From: Streptomyces sp. NRRL B-3428
GTDB lineage: Bacteria; Actinomycetota; Actinomycetes; Streptomycetales; Streptomycetaceae
NCBI GenBank assembly: GCA_000721375.1
Contig: JOGW01000003.1
Span: forward strand, 124,001 to 188,000
Reading direction: 5' to 3'
DNA: 64,000 bases
This document shows positions 7,540 to 14,620 of this stretch, in pieces. Below the pieces are notes generated by a model, which was not told where the DNA came from, made no database searches, and saw only the letters and a program-made list of their open reading frames with translations. Position 1 is the stretch's first letter. Every line of letters starts with the position of its first letter. The translations under genes and the position numbers were made by a program.

Positions 7540-9159
7540 TCAGACCTCGTACGGCTGGACGACGATGAAATTGCCGGGCGCGCCCCGGAACTGCAGGTTC
7601 ACGGTCTCGCCGCTGTGCCCCGGGAAGGAGTTCCTGCGCAGCCTGACCTGGCTGGAGAGGATCACCTGGGCCGCCGAGGACCACGCGACGATGGCATTGC
7701 TGTCGGCGTACGTGGTGGGCGTGACCGGCAGGACGACCGGGATGCCGTGCGTCTTGACGACGACGGTGCCGGTGCCCGTGAACTGCATCGTGAACAGCGC
7801 GCCACCGGGGATCCCGTGGCCCTCGATCCGCCGCACCTCGTGCTGCAGCGACTCGTCGAAGGCGAGCACGTTCTCGGCGGAGACGCAGATACCGTCGCCC
7901 TGGAGCTCGATGGAGTGCAGATGCGCACCGTTCTCGGCGAGGAAGACCTGGCCTCGGCCGGTGCAGCGCATCAACTGCATTTCCTGGCCGGTCGCGTTGC
8001 CGATGATCCGGCCCGCGAAACCGGCGCTCTTGTACGAGAAGTCGACCTTGCCCTGGTACATCACCATGCTGCCCTGGCGGGCCAGGACTCCGGTGCCGCC
8101 CATGGTGAGGTCCACCCGCATCATCTGCTGGTTCTGCGGGGTCCAGCGGGTGCCGGTCGGGGTCTCGCGGTACGGCTGGAGCGCGGCCTGGAGGCCGGCG
8201 CCGACGGCGGGCTGACCCTGCGGAACGCCGTAGGCCTGGGGCTGGCCGGGGACCTGACCCGGGACCTGGCCGAACTGCGGCGGCTGCTGGCCGAAGCCGG
8301 GCGGCGCGGCGGGCTGCCCCGGAGCCTGACCGGGTACCTGCCCGAACTGCGGCTGCTGCGGCGCCGGCTGGCCGTACGGCGCGGGGGCCGGGGCCGGGGC
8401 CGGCGGCGGGACGCTGCCGCCGGGCGGCGTCATCGGGGCGACGATGGTGGGGGCCGTGTGCACGCTCGGCGCCGGGGGCTGGGGCGTCTGCTGCGGGGCC
8501 GGGGCCGCGGGGGCACCGAAGGACGGGGCCGGGGCCGACGGGGCCGGAGCACCGAAGGCCGGGGGCGCCGCGGGAGTCGAGGGAGCACCGAAGCCCGGCG
8601 CGCCACCCTGCTGCGGGGCCTGCGGCTGCTCCTCGGCGACCTCGCCGCCGAAGTTCTTGAGCAGCGCGTCGAGTCCGCCGTCGAAGCCCTGGCCGATGGC
8701 CGCGAAGCGCCAGGCGTCCTTGAAGTAGAAGTCACCCAGCATCACGGCGCGCTCGGTGGTGAACTCCGAACCGTCGAAGGCGTAACGGACCACCTCCTCG
8801 CCGCCCGCCACGATCCGGATGTAGCCCGGTCCGACCTGCGACATCTGTCCGTTGCCGTCGATCGTCGCCGTGAACGAGAGCCGCTGGATCTGCTGCGGAA
8901 TCCGGTCCAGCGTGACCCGGAACGCCTCCGTGTCGCCGGACTGCGCACCGAGCAGCTGCAGAGACTCCTCCGGCGACTTCGGCTGGTTGAAGAAGATGAA
9001 ATACCGGTCGTCGGAGAGCTGTTCATTGGCGTCGAGCCCGAAGCAGCTGATGTCGAAGCTCAGTCCGGGAGCCGCGATCTGTACGCCTACGTACAGATCG
9101 GTACCCGCGGTGAGATCACTGATCTTGGCCTTGTGGCCGCGTTGGAATTCCCTGGCCAT
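7540..9159 (-). CDS. TerD domain - Pro/Ala/Gln linker - AIM24 domain fusion protein
   Basis: A 539-residue fusion. Residues 1-~190 are a TerD domain with the signature FDISCFGLDANEQLSDDRYF and later GDFYFKDAWRF; TerD domains bind calcium and belong to tellurite/stress resistance systems. Residues ~200-325 are a disordered linker of Pro, Ala, Gly and Gln with repeats such as FGQVPGQ and FGAPAP. Residues ~330-539 are an AIM24 domain ending in NFIVVQPYEV. It is the first gene of the operon. The fusion ties AIM24 proteins to the Ter stress network by domain content alone. Confidence 0.92.
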   Translation of the reverse strand: MAREFQRGHKAKISDLTAGTDLYVGVQIAAPGLSFDISCFGLDANEQLSDDRYFIFFNQPKSPEESLQLLGAQSGDTEAFRVTLDRIPQQIQRLSFTATIDGNGQMSQVGPGYIRIVAGGEEVVRYAFDGSEFTTERAVMLGDFYFKDAWRFAAIGQGFDGGLDALLKNFGGEVAEEQPQAPQQGGAPGFGAPSTPAAPPAFGAPAPSAPAPSFGAPAAPAPQQTPQPPAPSVHTAPTIVAPMTPPGGSVPPPAPAPAPAPYGQPAPQQPQFGQVPGQAPGQPAAPPGFGQQPPQFGQVPGQVPGQPQAYGVPQGQPAVGAGLQAALQPYRETPTGTRWTPQNQQMMRVDLTMGGTGVLARQGSMVMYQGKVDFSYKSAGFAGRIIGNATGQEMQLMRCTGRGQVFLAENGAHLHSIELQGDGICVSAENVLAFDESLQHEVRRIEGHGIPGGALFTMQFTGTGTVVVKTHGIPVVLPVTPTTYADSNAIVAWSSAAQVILSSQVRLRRNSFPGHSGETVNLQFRGAPGNFIVVQPYEV

Positions 9160-9305
9160 GCGTAACGACCGTCCCCCATCCGGATGATGTGTGCGTCGCG
9201 CGCCAGGCTAACCGCAAATCCTGAGTGTGGAGCAAGCCGGGACAGACTCGGTACATTCCCGGCTGGTCAGGGGCGGTCGGCGCGGTGCGTGAGGGCGCCG
9301 GTCGA

Positions 9306-9938
9306 TCACTCGCCGCGGGCGGCCGGAAGGTGCGGGAGACGTTCGGCGGCTACCACCCCTTCGAGGTAGCCGCGGGCTCTTTCGGTACGGGGGTACGCCT
9401 CCAGGAGGCGCCAGAAACGCGGACCGTGGCCGGGCACAAGGAGATGCGCAAGCTCGTGCAACAGCACGTAATCCACCACGTATTCGGGCATTCCCTGCAG
9501 TCGGTGGGAAAGCCGGATGCTGCCCTCGGCCGGGGTGCAGGAGCCCCAGCGGGTGTTCTGGTTGGTCACCCAGCGCACCGAGACGGGCCTGGCGCGGCCC
9601 TCGAAGTACTGCTCCGACAACAGCTCGGCGCGCTCGGCCAGTTCCGCGTCGCCGAGGAGCCGCTTGCTCTCCTGGGCCGCGAGCTTGTCGAGCATCACAC
9701 CGACCCAGCGCTGCTCCTCGGCCTCGGACATCCGGGCGGGGATCAGCACGATGGTGCGGTCGCCTTCTCGGTACGCGGAGACGGTGCGCCGTCTGCGGGC
9801 GCTTCTGCGGACCTCGACAGGACCCTGGTCCTCGCCGTGCTCCGGCCCCTGCTCCGCGCTCGCCGCCGAGCCGCGTGGCGGCTGGTGCTTCGTGCTGCGC
9901 TGTGGACTTCCGGCGCGGTGCAGTGGGTCGGCGGGCAC
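9306..9938 (-). CDS. YgjP-type (M48-like) metallopeptidase
   Basis: A 210-residue protein with zincin motif HELAHLL in the C-terminal third and a following HGPRFW that supplies the third zinc ligand in this family. NTRWGSC upstream of the motif is also typical of YgjP/WLM enzymes. Residues 1-~55 are basic, Ser/Arg-rich and of low confidence; true translation may begin further in. No signal peptide is present, so it is probably cytoplasmic. It is divergent from the ThiF gene; the 152-bp gap contains a DnaA-box-like 9-mer at 10042-10050. Confidence 0.83.
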   Translation of the reverse strand: MPADPLHRAGSPQRSTKHQPPRGSAASAEQGPEHGEDQGPVEVRRSARRRRTVSAYREGDRTIVLIPARMSEAEEQRWVGVMLDKLAAQESKRLLGDAELAERAELLSEQYFEGRARPVSVRWVTNQNTRWGSCTPAEGSIRLSHRLQGMPEYVVDYVLLHELAHLLVPGHGPRFWRLLEAYPRTERARGYLEGVVAAERLPHLPAARGE

Positions 9939-10041
9939 GCCCCGACGTTACCGGGAGTCGATGGCGGAAGTCCCGTCTCCGGAGGGGTTGTGGGCAGAAC
10001 CCGTGCGGACGGGTCTCGTTTGTACGACTTATTCGGTGGCC

Positions 10042-10050
10042 TGTGGACAA
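10042..10050 (-). promoter_or_regulatory. DnaA-box-like 9-mer
   Basis: TGTGGACAA is the exact reverse complement of TTGTCCACA, the preferred streptomycete DnaA box. It is in the divergent region between the metallopeptidase and ThiF genes. A degenerate copy (CTGTGGTCCA) lies about 30 bp further on. A single box is weak evidence of DnaA binding. Confidence 0.35.
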
Positions 10051-10090
10051 CTTTCCGCAGCGTGCGCGGCCTGTGGTCCAAGGTGTGCGC

Positions 10091-11305
10091 ATGCACCCGC
10101 ACCTCAAGCCCGCACTGCGCCGCGCCTGGCGCGATCTGACCACCCTGCAACTCGGTGTCACTCCGGCACATGCCAGGACACTGGGGCCGCTCGCGTCCGG
10201 CACGCTCGGTCTGCTCCGCAAGCTCGACGGCACGCGAGGGCTCGCGCTGTTACGGGCCGAGGCCCGGGAAGCCGGTCTGTCCGAGGACCAGCTCGAGGCG
10301 CTGCTGGGCCGGCTGACCGCGGCCGGTCTGCTCGACGACGCGACGGCCGGCTCCGGGGACCGTGCCGTCGAGGAGCTGCGCGCCCGGCCCGGTCTGCTGC
10401 ACCGGCTCACGCCCGAGCTCTCCGCGCTGTCGCTGCTCGACGACGAACCCGGCACGGGCATCCGCAGACTCGCGGCCCGGGGGCGGACACGCGTGCAGGT
10501 ACGCGGAGCGGGACGGGTCGGCGCACAGGTGGCCGCGCTGCTGTCCGCCGCCGGAGTCGGGCGGGTCGACGTCGCCGACTCCGGGGCGGTGGAGCCGTGG
10601 GACGTCACCCCGGGCGGGTTGTGCGACTCGGCCGTCGGAGAGCGCAGGGCGATTGCCGCACGACGCCTGGTACGCCGGTGCGCCGCCGGCCTCACGGCGA
10701 GCCGGGGACCCTCGCGCCGTGTGGCCGTACGCTCCGTGTCCCCGCACCCCACCCCCGCCTACGGCCTCGTCGTGCTCACACCCCGCGACGCCCTCGGCGC
10801 CTATGCCCCCGACCCCGCCGAGGTGGAGCAGCTGACCGCGCGGGGGGTTCCCCATCTCTATGCCGGCGTCTTCGAAACCACCGGTTTCACGGGGCCGCTG
10901 GTGCTGCCCCGCAACTCCCCCTGCACCGGCTGCCTGGAGCGTCACCGCATCGAACAGGATCCCGCCTGGCCGCTCCTGCTCACCCAGTGGAGGTCAGGAA
11001 GTACCGCGCGCACCGGTCGCGCACCCTCCGTGCCCGCCGGAGCCCTCACCCTCAGCGCGGCCGTGGCCGGTCTCACCGCCGCCCACGCCCTGGCGTTCCT
11101 CGACGGCGAGAGCCCCACGGCGATCGGACAGCGCTGGCATCTCGTCCTCCCCGGGCTCGACTGGCACCCCGAGCCCTTCGCCCCGCATCCCGGCTGCCCG
11201 TGCGGGGCACAAACCAGCTGGGTGCGGGCGCAGAACGGGGCCACGGACCATAACGTCGACTCCCCCTCAAAAGATCCAGTGCCACAAGGGACAATGACCA
11301 AGTAG
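10091..11305 (+). CDS. ThiF/E1-like adenylyltransferase-fold protein, orphan
   Basis: A 404-residue protein with ATG at 10091, preceded by AAGG at good spacing; a GTG two codons upstream is possible. The first about 135 residues are helical and not recognised. A Rossmann segment RGAGRVGAQVAALLSAAG at about 137-155 begins an E1/ThiF-like domain. Cysteines in CTGCLERHR and GCPCG could hold a structural zinc, as in MoeB/ThiF. The normal GxGGLG is changed to GAGRVG, and no ubiquitin-like or rhodanese partner is adjacent. The substrate is unknown; peptide-modifying E1-like enzymes are one possibility. It precedes the ABC1 kinase by 100 bp on the same strand. Confidence 0.8.
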   Translation: MHPHLKPALRRAWRDLTTLQLGVTPAHARTLGPLASGTLGLLRKLDGTRGLALLRAEAREAGLSEDQLEALLGRLTAAGLLDDATAGSGDRAVEELRARPGLLHRLTPELSALSLLDDEPGTGIRRLAARGRTRVQVRGAGRVGAQVAALLSAAGVGRVDVADSGAVEPWDVTPGGLCDSAVGERRAIAARRLVRRCAAGLTASRGPSRRVAVRSVSPHPTPAYGLVVLTPRDALGAYAPDPAEVEQLTARGVPHLYAGVFETTGFTGPLVLPRNSPCTGCLERHRIEQDPAWPLLLTQWRSGSTARTGRAPSVPAGALTLSAAVAGLTAAHALAFLDGESPTAIGQRWHLVLPGLDWHPEPFAPHPGCPCGAQTSWVRAQNGATDHNVDSPSKDPVPQGTMTK

Positions 11306-11357
11306 CCGACCGCGTGACAGGACGCGGCAGGTAGCCACGCGCCCGCCAAGGCGCTGC

Positions 11358-11374
11358 AGTCCGGTCTCCGGACT
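11358..11374 (+). promoter_or_regulatory. hairpin before the ABC1 kinase ribosome site
   Basis: AGTCCGG-TCT-CCGGACT is a perfect 7-bp hairpin, followed by two more TCCGGA copies, ending 21 bp before the GGAGG ribosome site of the gene at 11406. It could be the end of the ThiF transcript or a leader hairpin; there is no T-tract. Confidence 0.35.
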
Positions 11375-11405
11375 GAGAGTCCGGAATCCGGATCTGGAGG
11401 GGCGC

Positions 11406-12860
11406 ATGTCTGATCTGCCTCGCAAGGCGGTCACCCGTACCGCGAAGCTGGCCGCACTGCCGCTCGGCTTCGCCGGACGCTCGGCCTGGGGGCTCGGCAA
11501 GCGGATCGGCGGCAAGTCCGCCGAGCTCGTCGGCAAGGAGCTGCAACAGCGCACCGCCGAGCAGCTGTTCAAGGTGCTCGGCGAGCTCAAGGGCGGGGCG
11601 ATGAAGTTCGGGCAGGCGCTGTCCGTCTTCGAGTCGGCCCTGCCCGAGGAGATAGCCGGTCCGTATCGCGCGGCGCTGACGAAGCTGCAGGAGGCCGCTC
11701 CCCCGATGCCGACCCGCACCGTGCACCAGGCGCTCGCGGAGCGGCTCGGCGAGGACTGGCGTGGGCTGTTCGAGGAGTTCGAGGACAAGCCGTCGGCCGC
11801 CGCCTCGATCGGCCAGGTGCACCGGGCCGTCTGGCACGACGGGCGGCAGGTCGCGGTGAAGGTCCAGTACCCGGGCGCGGGCGAGGCGCTGCTCTCCGAC
11901 CTCAACCAACTGAGCCGTTTCGCCCGGCTGCTCGGCCCGCTCATCCCCGGCATGGACATCAAGCCGCTGATCGCGGAGCTGCGCGACCGGGTCTCCGAGG
12001 AGCTCGACTACGGGCTCGAAGCGGCCGCCCAGCGCGCCATGGCCGAGGAGTTCGCCGGCGATCCCGATGTGCTCGTGCCCGCGGTGGTGCACCAGGCCGA
12101 GCAGGTGCTGATCACCGAGTGGATGGACGGTATCCCGCTCTCCGAGATCATCGCCGAGGGCACCGAGGAGCAGCGCGACCGTGCCGGTCAGCTGCTGACC
12201 CGGTTCCTCTTCTCGGGTCCTGCCCGCACCGGACTGCTGCACGCCGATCCGCATCCGGGCAACTTCCGTCTCGTACCCGGTGATTCGAGTGTTTCCGACG
12301 GATCCGACGGATCCGACGGGACTGACGAGTCCGACGGATCCGAAGGGTCCAAGGCCTCCGATGTCGATACGTGGCGACTCGGCGTCCTCGACTTCGGCAC
12401 TGTCGACCGGCTGCCCGGCGGATTGCCCGAGCCCATCGGTCTCGCGCTGCGGATGGCGCTCGAGGGCGACGCCGACGAGGTCTACGGGATGCTCTGCGAG
12501 GAGGGCTTCGTCAAGGAGTCCATCGATCTCGACCCCGACGCCGTACTCGACTATCTGCTGCCGATCGTCGAGCCGGCCTTCGCCGACGAGTTCACCTTCA
12601 CCCGTGGCTGGATGCGCTCGCAGGCCGCGCGGATCGGCGACCCCCGCTCCCCCGCCTATCAGTTGGCCAAGCGGCTCAATCTGCCGCCCGCGTATCTGCT
12701 GATCCATCGCGTCACGCTGAGCACCATCGGGGTGCTGTGCCAGCTCGGCGCGACGGTGCGGATGCGCGATGAGCTGGAGGAGTGGCTGCCCGGGTTCGTC
12801 GAAGAAGAGGAAGCGGGAGTGGGAGAGGAAGAGCCGGAGGGGACCGCGGTCGAGGCCTGA
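11406..12860 (+). CDS. ABC1/AarF (UbiB-like) atypical kinase with acidic insert
   Basis: A 484-residue protein. The ABC1 features are the KxGQ motif (GAMKFGQALS at about 63-72), the Ala-rich nucleotide loop AAASIGQVH, the lysine in QVAVKVQYPG, catalytic HADPHPGN and DFGTVDRL. Between the catalytic loop and DFG lies an acidic Ser-Asp-Gly tract (about residues 294-318), which looks like a repeat expansion. Family members bind nucleotide and support quinone or lipid metabolism; here menaquinone would be the relevant quinone (inference). A GGAGG ribosome site lies 5-9 bases before the ATG. An ABC1 gene holds the same place beside whiB7 in mycobacteria (recalled as Rv3197). Confidence 0.9.
   Translation: MSDLPRKAVTRTAKLAALPLGFAGRSAWGLGKRIGGKSAELVGKELQQRTAEQLFKVLGELKGGAMKFGQALSVFESALPEEIAGPYRAALTKLQEAAPPMPTRTVHQALAERLGEDWRGLFEEFEDKPSAAASIGQVHRAVWHDGRQVAVKVQYPGAGEALLSDLNQLSRFARLLGPLIPGMDIKPLIAELRDRVSEELDYGLEAAAQRAMAEEFAGDPDVLVPAVVHQAEQVLITEWMDGIPLSEIIAEGTEEQRDRAGQLLTRFLFSGPARTGLLHADPHPGNFRLVPGDSSVSDGSDGSDGTDESDGSEGSKASDVDTWRLGVLDFGTVDRLPGGLPEPIGLALRMALEGDADEVYGMLCEEGFVKESIDLDPDAVLDYLLPIVEPAFADEFTFTRGWMRSQAARIGDPRSPAYQLAKRLNLPPAYLLIHRVTLSTIGVLCQLGATVRMRDELEEWLPGFVEEEEAGVGEEEPEGTAVEA
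12286..12360 (+). repeat. GGATCCGAC-type short tandem repeat inside the ABC1 gene
   Basis: The 9-bp unit TCCGACGGA (or its phase GGATCCGAC) recurs about six times with small changes and stays in frame, coding Ser-Asp-Gly triplets. It is confined to the loop between the catalytic HADPHPGN and DFG motifs. Confidence 0.85.
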
Positions 12861-12891
12861 CCGCCGGAAACCCCCGCAGAGCCGGACGGCC

Positions 12892-13101
12892 TCACCACCA
12901 GGCCGAGTCCAACCGCCCCTCGATCGCCCGCAGATGCTCTCGCGAGCAGGCGTCGCAGAAGAACTGGCGGCCGCCGTTCTCCACCGAGCAGGTCCAGGTG
13001 GGCTGCGGCGAGTCCGCCGTGGCGCCGCAGCGGGCGCAGACGAGGTGCACATCGGCCTGTGCCCGGCCGGCTGCCGCGTCGTCCTGAGGGTGCTGGTCCA
13101 C
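12892..13101 (-). CDS. small zinc-ribbon-like protein
   Basis: With the GTG at 13101 the protein has 69 residues. A longer in-frame reading to 13263 would run through the strong terminator at 13147-13184 and is not favoured. Two CxxC pairs, CARCGA and CDAC, plus a single Cys in TWTCSVENG and a following His, resemble a treble-clef/zinc-ribbon. No DNA-binding or enzymatic domain is visible. It is convergent with the ABC1 gene and lies downstream of the wblC operon on the same strand. Function unknown. Confidence 0.7.
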   Translation of the reverse strand: MDQHPQDDAAAGRAQADVHLVCARCGATADSPQPTWTCSVENGGRQFFCDACSREHLRAIEGRLDSAWW

Positions 13102-13146
13102 GACGCGACGATAGCTCCGTATCCGTATCGGCGCCCGGTACAACGC

Positions 13147-13184
13147 ACCGCGGGGACCGCCCAGTTCAGGGCGGCCCCCGCGGT
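13147..13184 (-). terminator. terminator of the wblC operon
   Basis: ACCGCGGGG (13147-13155) pairs with CCCCGCGGT (13176-13184), and an internal GACCGCCC/GGGCGG extends the structure. It lies just after the stop at 13214 and upstream of the zinc-ribbon gene, so it likely ends the wblC transcript. Confidence 0.6.
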
Positions 13185-13213
13185 TCACGTAAGGGTCGGA
13201 CGGTCGGTGGGCG

Positions 13214-13552
13214 TCAGCCCATGACCGCCATGGCGAGGGCGCGGCGCGCACGGAGCGAGGCACGCTCCGCGCGGCGCTGCATCCGGCGCGCGGTCACGAG
13301 GCGTACCGCCTCGCGCTCGGCGTCGGCCTCACGCATCCGGTCGTGCATGTGTGCACGAGCCAGGGCTTCTGGTTGGAGTTGCATTTCGCGGGTCCTGTTC
13401 TGGCGTGAGTCGATCACGCCGGTGTGGGAGAAGTCAGAGATGGCGCTGGAGCTACGCGGCTCGGCGGACGCCAGAAAAAGTCGACGGGTCATGGAGGCCT
13501 GCTTCACGGGGTCGTGCGTCAAAGGGCGGTCGATGGTTCCGGTGGTGCTCAT
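13214..13552 (-). CDS. small basic protein translationally coupled to wblC
   Basis: A 112-residue protein starting at ATG 13552, which overlaps the wblC stop in ATGA. The N-terminal third is Ser/Thr-rich and polar. The C-terminal half is a highly charged helix rich in Arg, Ala and Glu (HMHDRMREADAEREAVRL, then a run of Arg/Ala), with a length and pattern suited to binding nucleic acid or the ribosome. No known domain is seen. Because it must be made at the same time as WblC, it should be antibiotic-inducible. Whether it acts with WblC is open. Confidence 0.75.
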   Translation of the reverse strand: MSTTGTIDRPLTHDPVKQASMTRRLFLASAEPRSSSAISDFSHTGVIDSRQNRTREMQLQPEALARAHMHDRMREADAEREAVRLVTARRMQRRAERASLRARRALAMAVMG

Positions 13553-13914
13553 GCGACGACCGGGTTCTTGCGCGGGCGGCCACGGGGCCGCTTGCGGGCG
13601 ACGACGACACCCTGGACGAAGAGCTCGCCACCCCAGACACCCCAAGGCTCACGGCGCTCCTTGGCACCGGCGAGGCAGGCCTCGACCAGCGGGCAGGAAC
13701 GGCAGAGCGACTTGGCGTACTCGACATCGGCCGGCGACTCGGCGAAGAAGACCTCCGGGTCGAACGAGCGGCAGGGGACGGGTACGCCGAGGTTCTCGAT
13801 GGCGTCGTCGAGCGCGGTGAGCGCGGTGAGGGGAGTCAAGGTGTTCTCCTGAAGGCCGGGCGGGGGGTACGTCTCTGAAGGCGGTACTGACGGGGCGTGC
13901 GTTTCGGTAGGCAC
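13549..13914 (-). CDS. wblC: WblC (WhiB7) redox-type transcription factor, antibiotic resistance regulator
   Basis: A 121-residue WhiB protein. The four [4Fe-4S] ligands are Cys48, Cys71, Cys74 and Cys80 (C-x22-C-x2-C-x5-C). The GVWGGE turn is at 92-97, and a C-terminal AT-hook RGRPRKN at 111-117 is specific to the WhiB7/WblC branch. Family knowledge: it binds the primary sigma factor and A/T-rich DNA just upstream of -35, and induces intrinsic resistance to ribosome-targeting drugs, including its own gene. The GTG at 13914 has GAGGAA 10 bases upstream; an internal TTG with AGGAGA could give a shorter form. It is preceded by a long attenuator leader (14026-14608). Confidence 0.97.
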   Translation of the reverse strand: MPTETHAPSVPPSETYPPPGLQENTLTPLTALTALDDAIENLGVPVPCRSFDPEVFFAESPADVEYAKSLCRSCPLVEACLAGAKERREPWGVWGGELFVQGVVVARKRPRGRPRKNPVVA

Positions 13915-14025
13915 GGTGTGTGTCTTCCTCGTCTGGTCGTTCCGGCCTGTTGGCCGGGTGGCGGCTTGGTACCAGTTACTGCTTGTCCGGTGGCCCCTTC
14001 TTTCCGTCCGTCCCTGTTCGGGGAC

Positions 14026-14067
14026 AAACGAAAGGGCCGCGGATCCCGGGTGGGGTTCCGCGGCCCT
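14026..14067 (-). terminator. intrinsic terminator in the wblC leader (attenuator)
   Basis: On the minus strand an 11-bp perfect stem (AGGGCCGCGGA, pairing 14057-14067 with 14033-14043) around a 13-nt loop is followed at once by TTTCGTTT. It lies 112 bp before the wblC start and inside its leader, so transcription would stop before wblC unless the hairpin is prevented. This is the hallmark of whiB7-type attenuation. Confidence 0.85.
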
Positions 14068-14077
14068 GAAGGCGCCG

Positions 14078-14109
14078 GCCTGATCGTCGATCAGGCTGGA
14101 TCACTCCAG
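14078..14109 (-). promoter_or_regulatory. stacked hairpins at the stop codon of the leader ORF
   Basis: Two adjacent hairpins, GCCTGATC-GTC-GATCAGGC (14078-14096) and CTGGA-TCAC-TCCAG (14096-14109), cover the last codons and the stop (14091-14093) of the 114-codon leader ORF, 11 bp upstream of the terminator stem. A ribosome reaching the stop codon would open them, so they are well placed to couple translation to terminator folding. Confidence 0.6.
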
Positions 14110-14435
14110 GGTTCGAGCCCGCGGTAGGCCCACATGTGCTGCGTCGTCGTCTGCTTCCGGGATCCGGCACCGGCCGCCGTAAAGGCATAGGCCTGCGCCT
14201 GCGCCATTACTGCTGCTTCCGGTGCCTTGGTCGGTCGCTCATTGCCGCCGAGGTTGCGCTCACTGGCGAGCAGCGAGACGGAATCCACGGAAGCGGCAAT
14301 GGGGGCGGGGGCGGCCAGATGACCGACGCGAACGCCGGACAGACCGGTGCCCAGGACCGAAATACCGAGCGGGCAGGTGGCGACGACCGAGCGATCAACG
14401 TCGGTCATTTTGGTGCGGATGATGATGCTGGTCAC
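14091..14435 (-). CDS. 114-codon upstream ORF in the wblC leader
   Basis: It starts at GTG 14435 behind a very strong ribosome site (AGAGGAGGCGAG, 5 bases away), begins MTSIIIRTKMTDVD, and ends inside the stacked hairpins just before the terminator. The peptide is Ala/Thr/Ser-rich with no domain, signal or membrane segment, and its codons are less GC3-biased than those of neighbouring genes. Ribosome-mediated attenuation by an upstream ORF is established for whiB7/wblC; this ORF is the obvious candidate sensor. It may also encode a real protein. Confidence is high that it is translated and lower that the peptide has a function. Confidence 0.75.
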   Translation of the reverse strand: MTSIIIRTKMTDVDRSVVATCPLGISVLGTGLSGVRVGHLAAPAPIAASVDSVSLLASERNLGGNERPTKAPEAAVMAQAQAYAFTAAGAGSRKQTTTQHMWAYRGLEPWSDPA

Positions 14436-14531
14436 TGGACTCGCCTCCTCTCGGCGTCTCGGGGACCGGTGCTGTGTTTCCACAAGCGGCCGGTCGTTGA
14501 TGTTCAAGGTCTTCAAGTACAACACGGAACC

Positions 14532-14550
14532 GGCGCTTCCTGGAAGCGCC
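14532..14550 (-). promoter_or_regulatory. 5' hairpin of the wblC transcript
   Basis: GGCGCTTCC-T-GGAAGCGCC is a perfect palindrome about 10-30 nt after the predicted start of transcription. It may stabilise the leader RNA or be an early pause site. Confidence 0.45.
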
Positions 14551-14567
14551 TGTCTTCGTGCTTGATG

Positions 14568-14608
14568 AACCTATGGGTCTTCGTCGGGCGCGCGCAAACT
14601 ATTTTTTC
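14568..14608 (-). promoter_or_regulatory. WblC-type autoregulated promoter
   Basis: Reading on the minus strand: an A-rich block CGAAAAAAT (14601-14609), a -35 TTGCGC (14592-14597), an 18-bp spacer, a -10 TAGGTT (14568-14573) and a predicted start near 14561. An A/T-rich element a few bases upstream of -35 is the known recognition feature of WhiB7/WblC bound to the primary sigma factor. It lies within 15 bp of the uvrD2 stop codon. Confidence 0.65.
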
Positions 14609-14620
14609 GACGAGTTTTCC

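Noticed and set aside
9205..9235. TAGCCT with TTGCTC 19 bp upstream before the TerD fusion gene
   Set aside because: The -10 is good but the spacer is too long and the -35 weak; it was not listed as a promoter.
12892..13263. 123-codon reading of the zinc-ribbon gene
   Set aside because: It runs through the strong terminator at 13147-13184, and a good GTG start lies at 13101.
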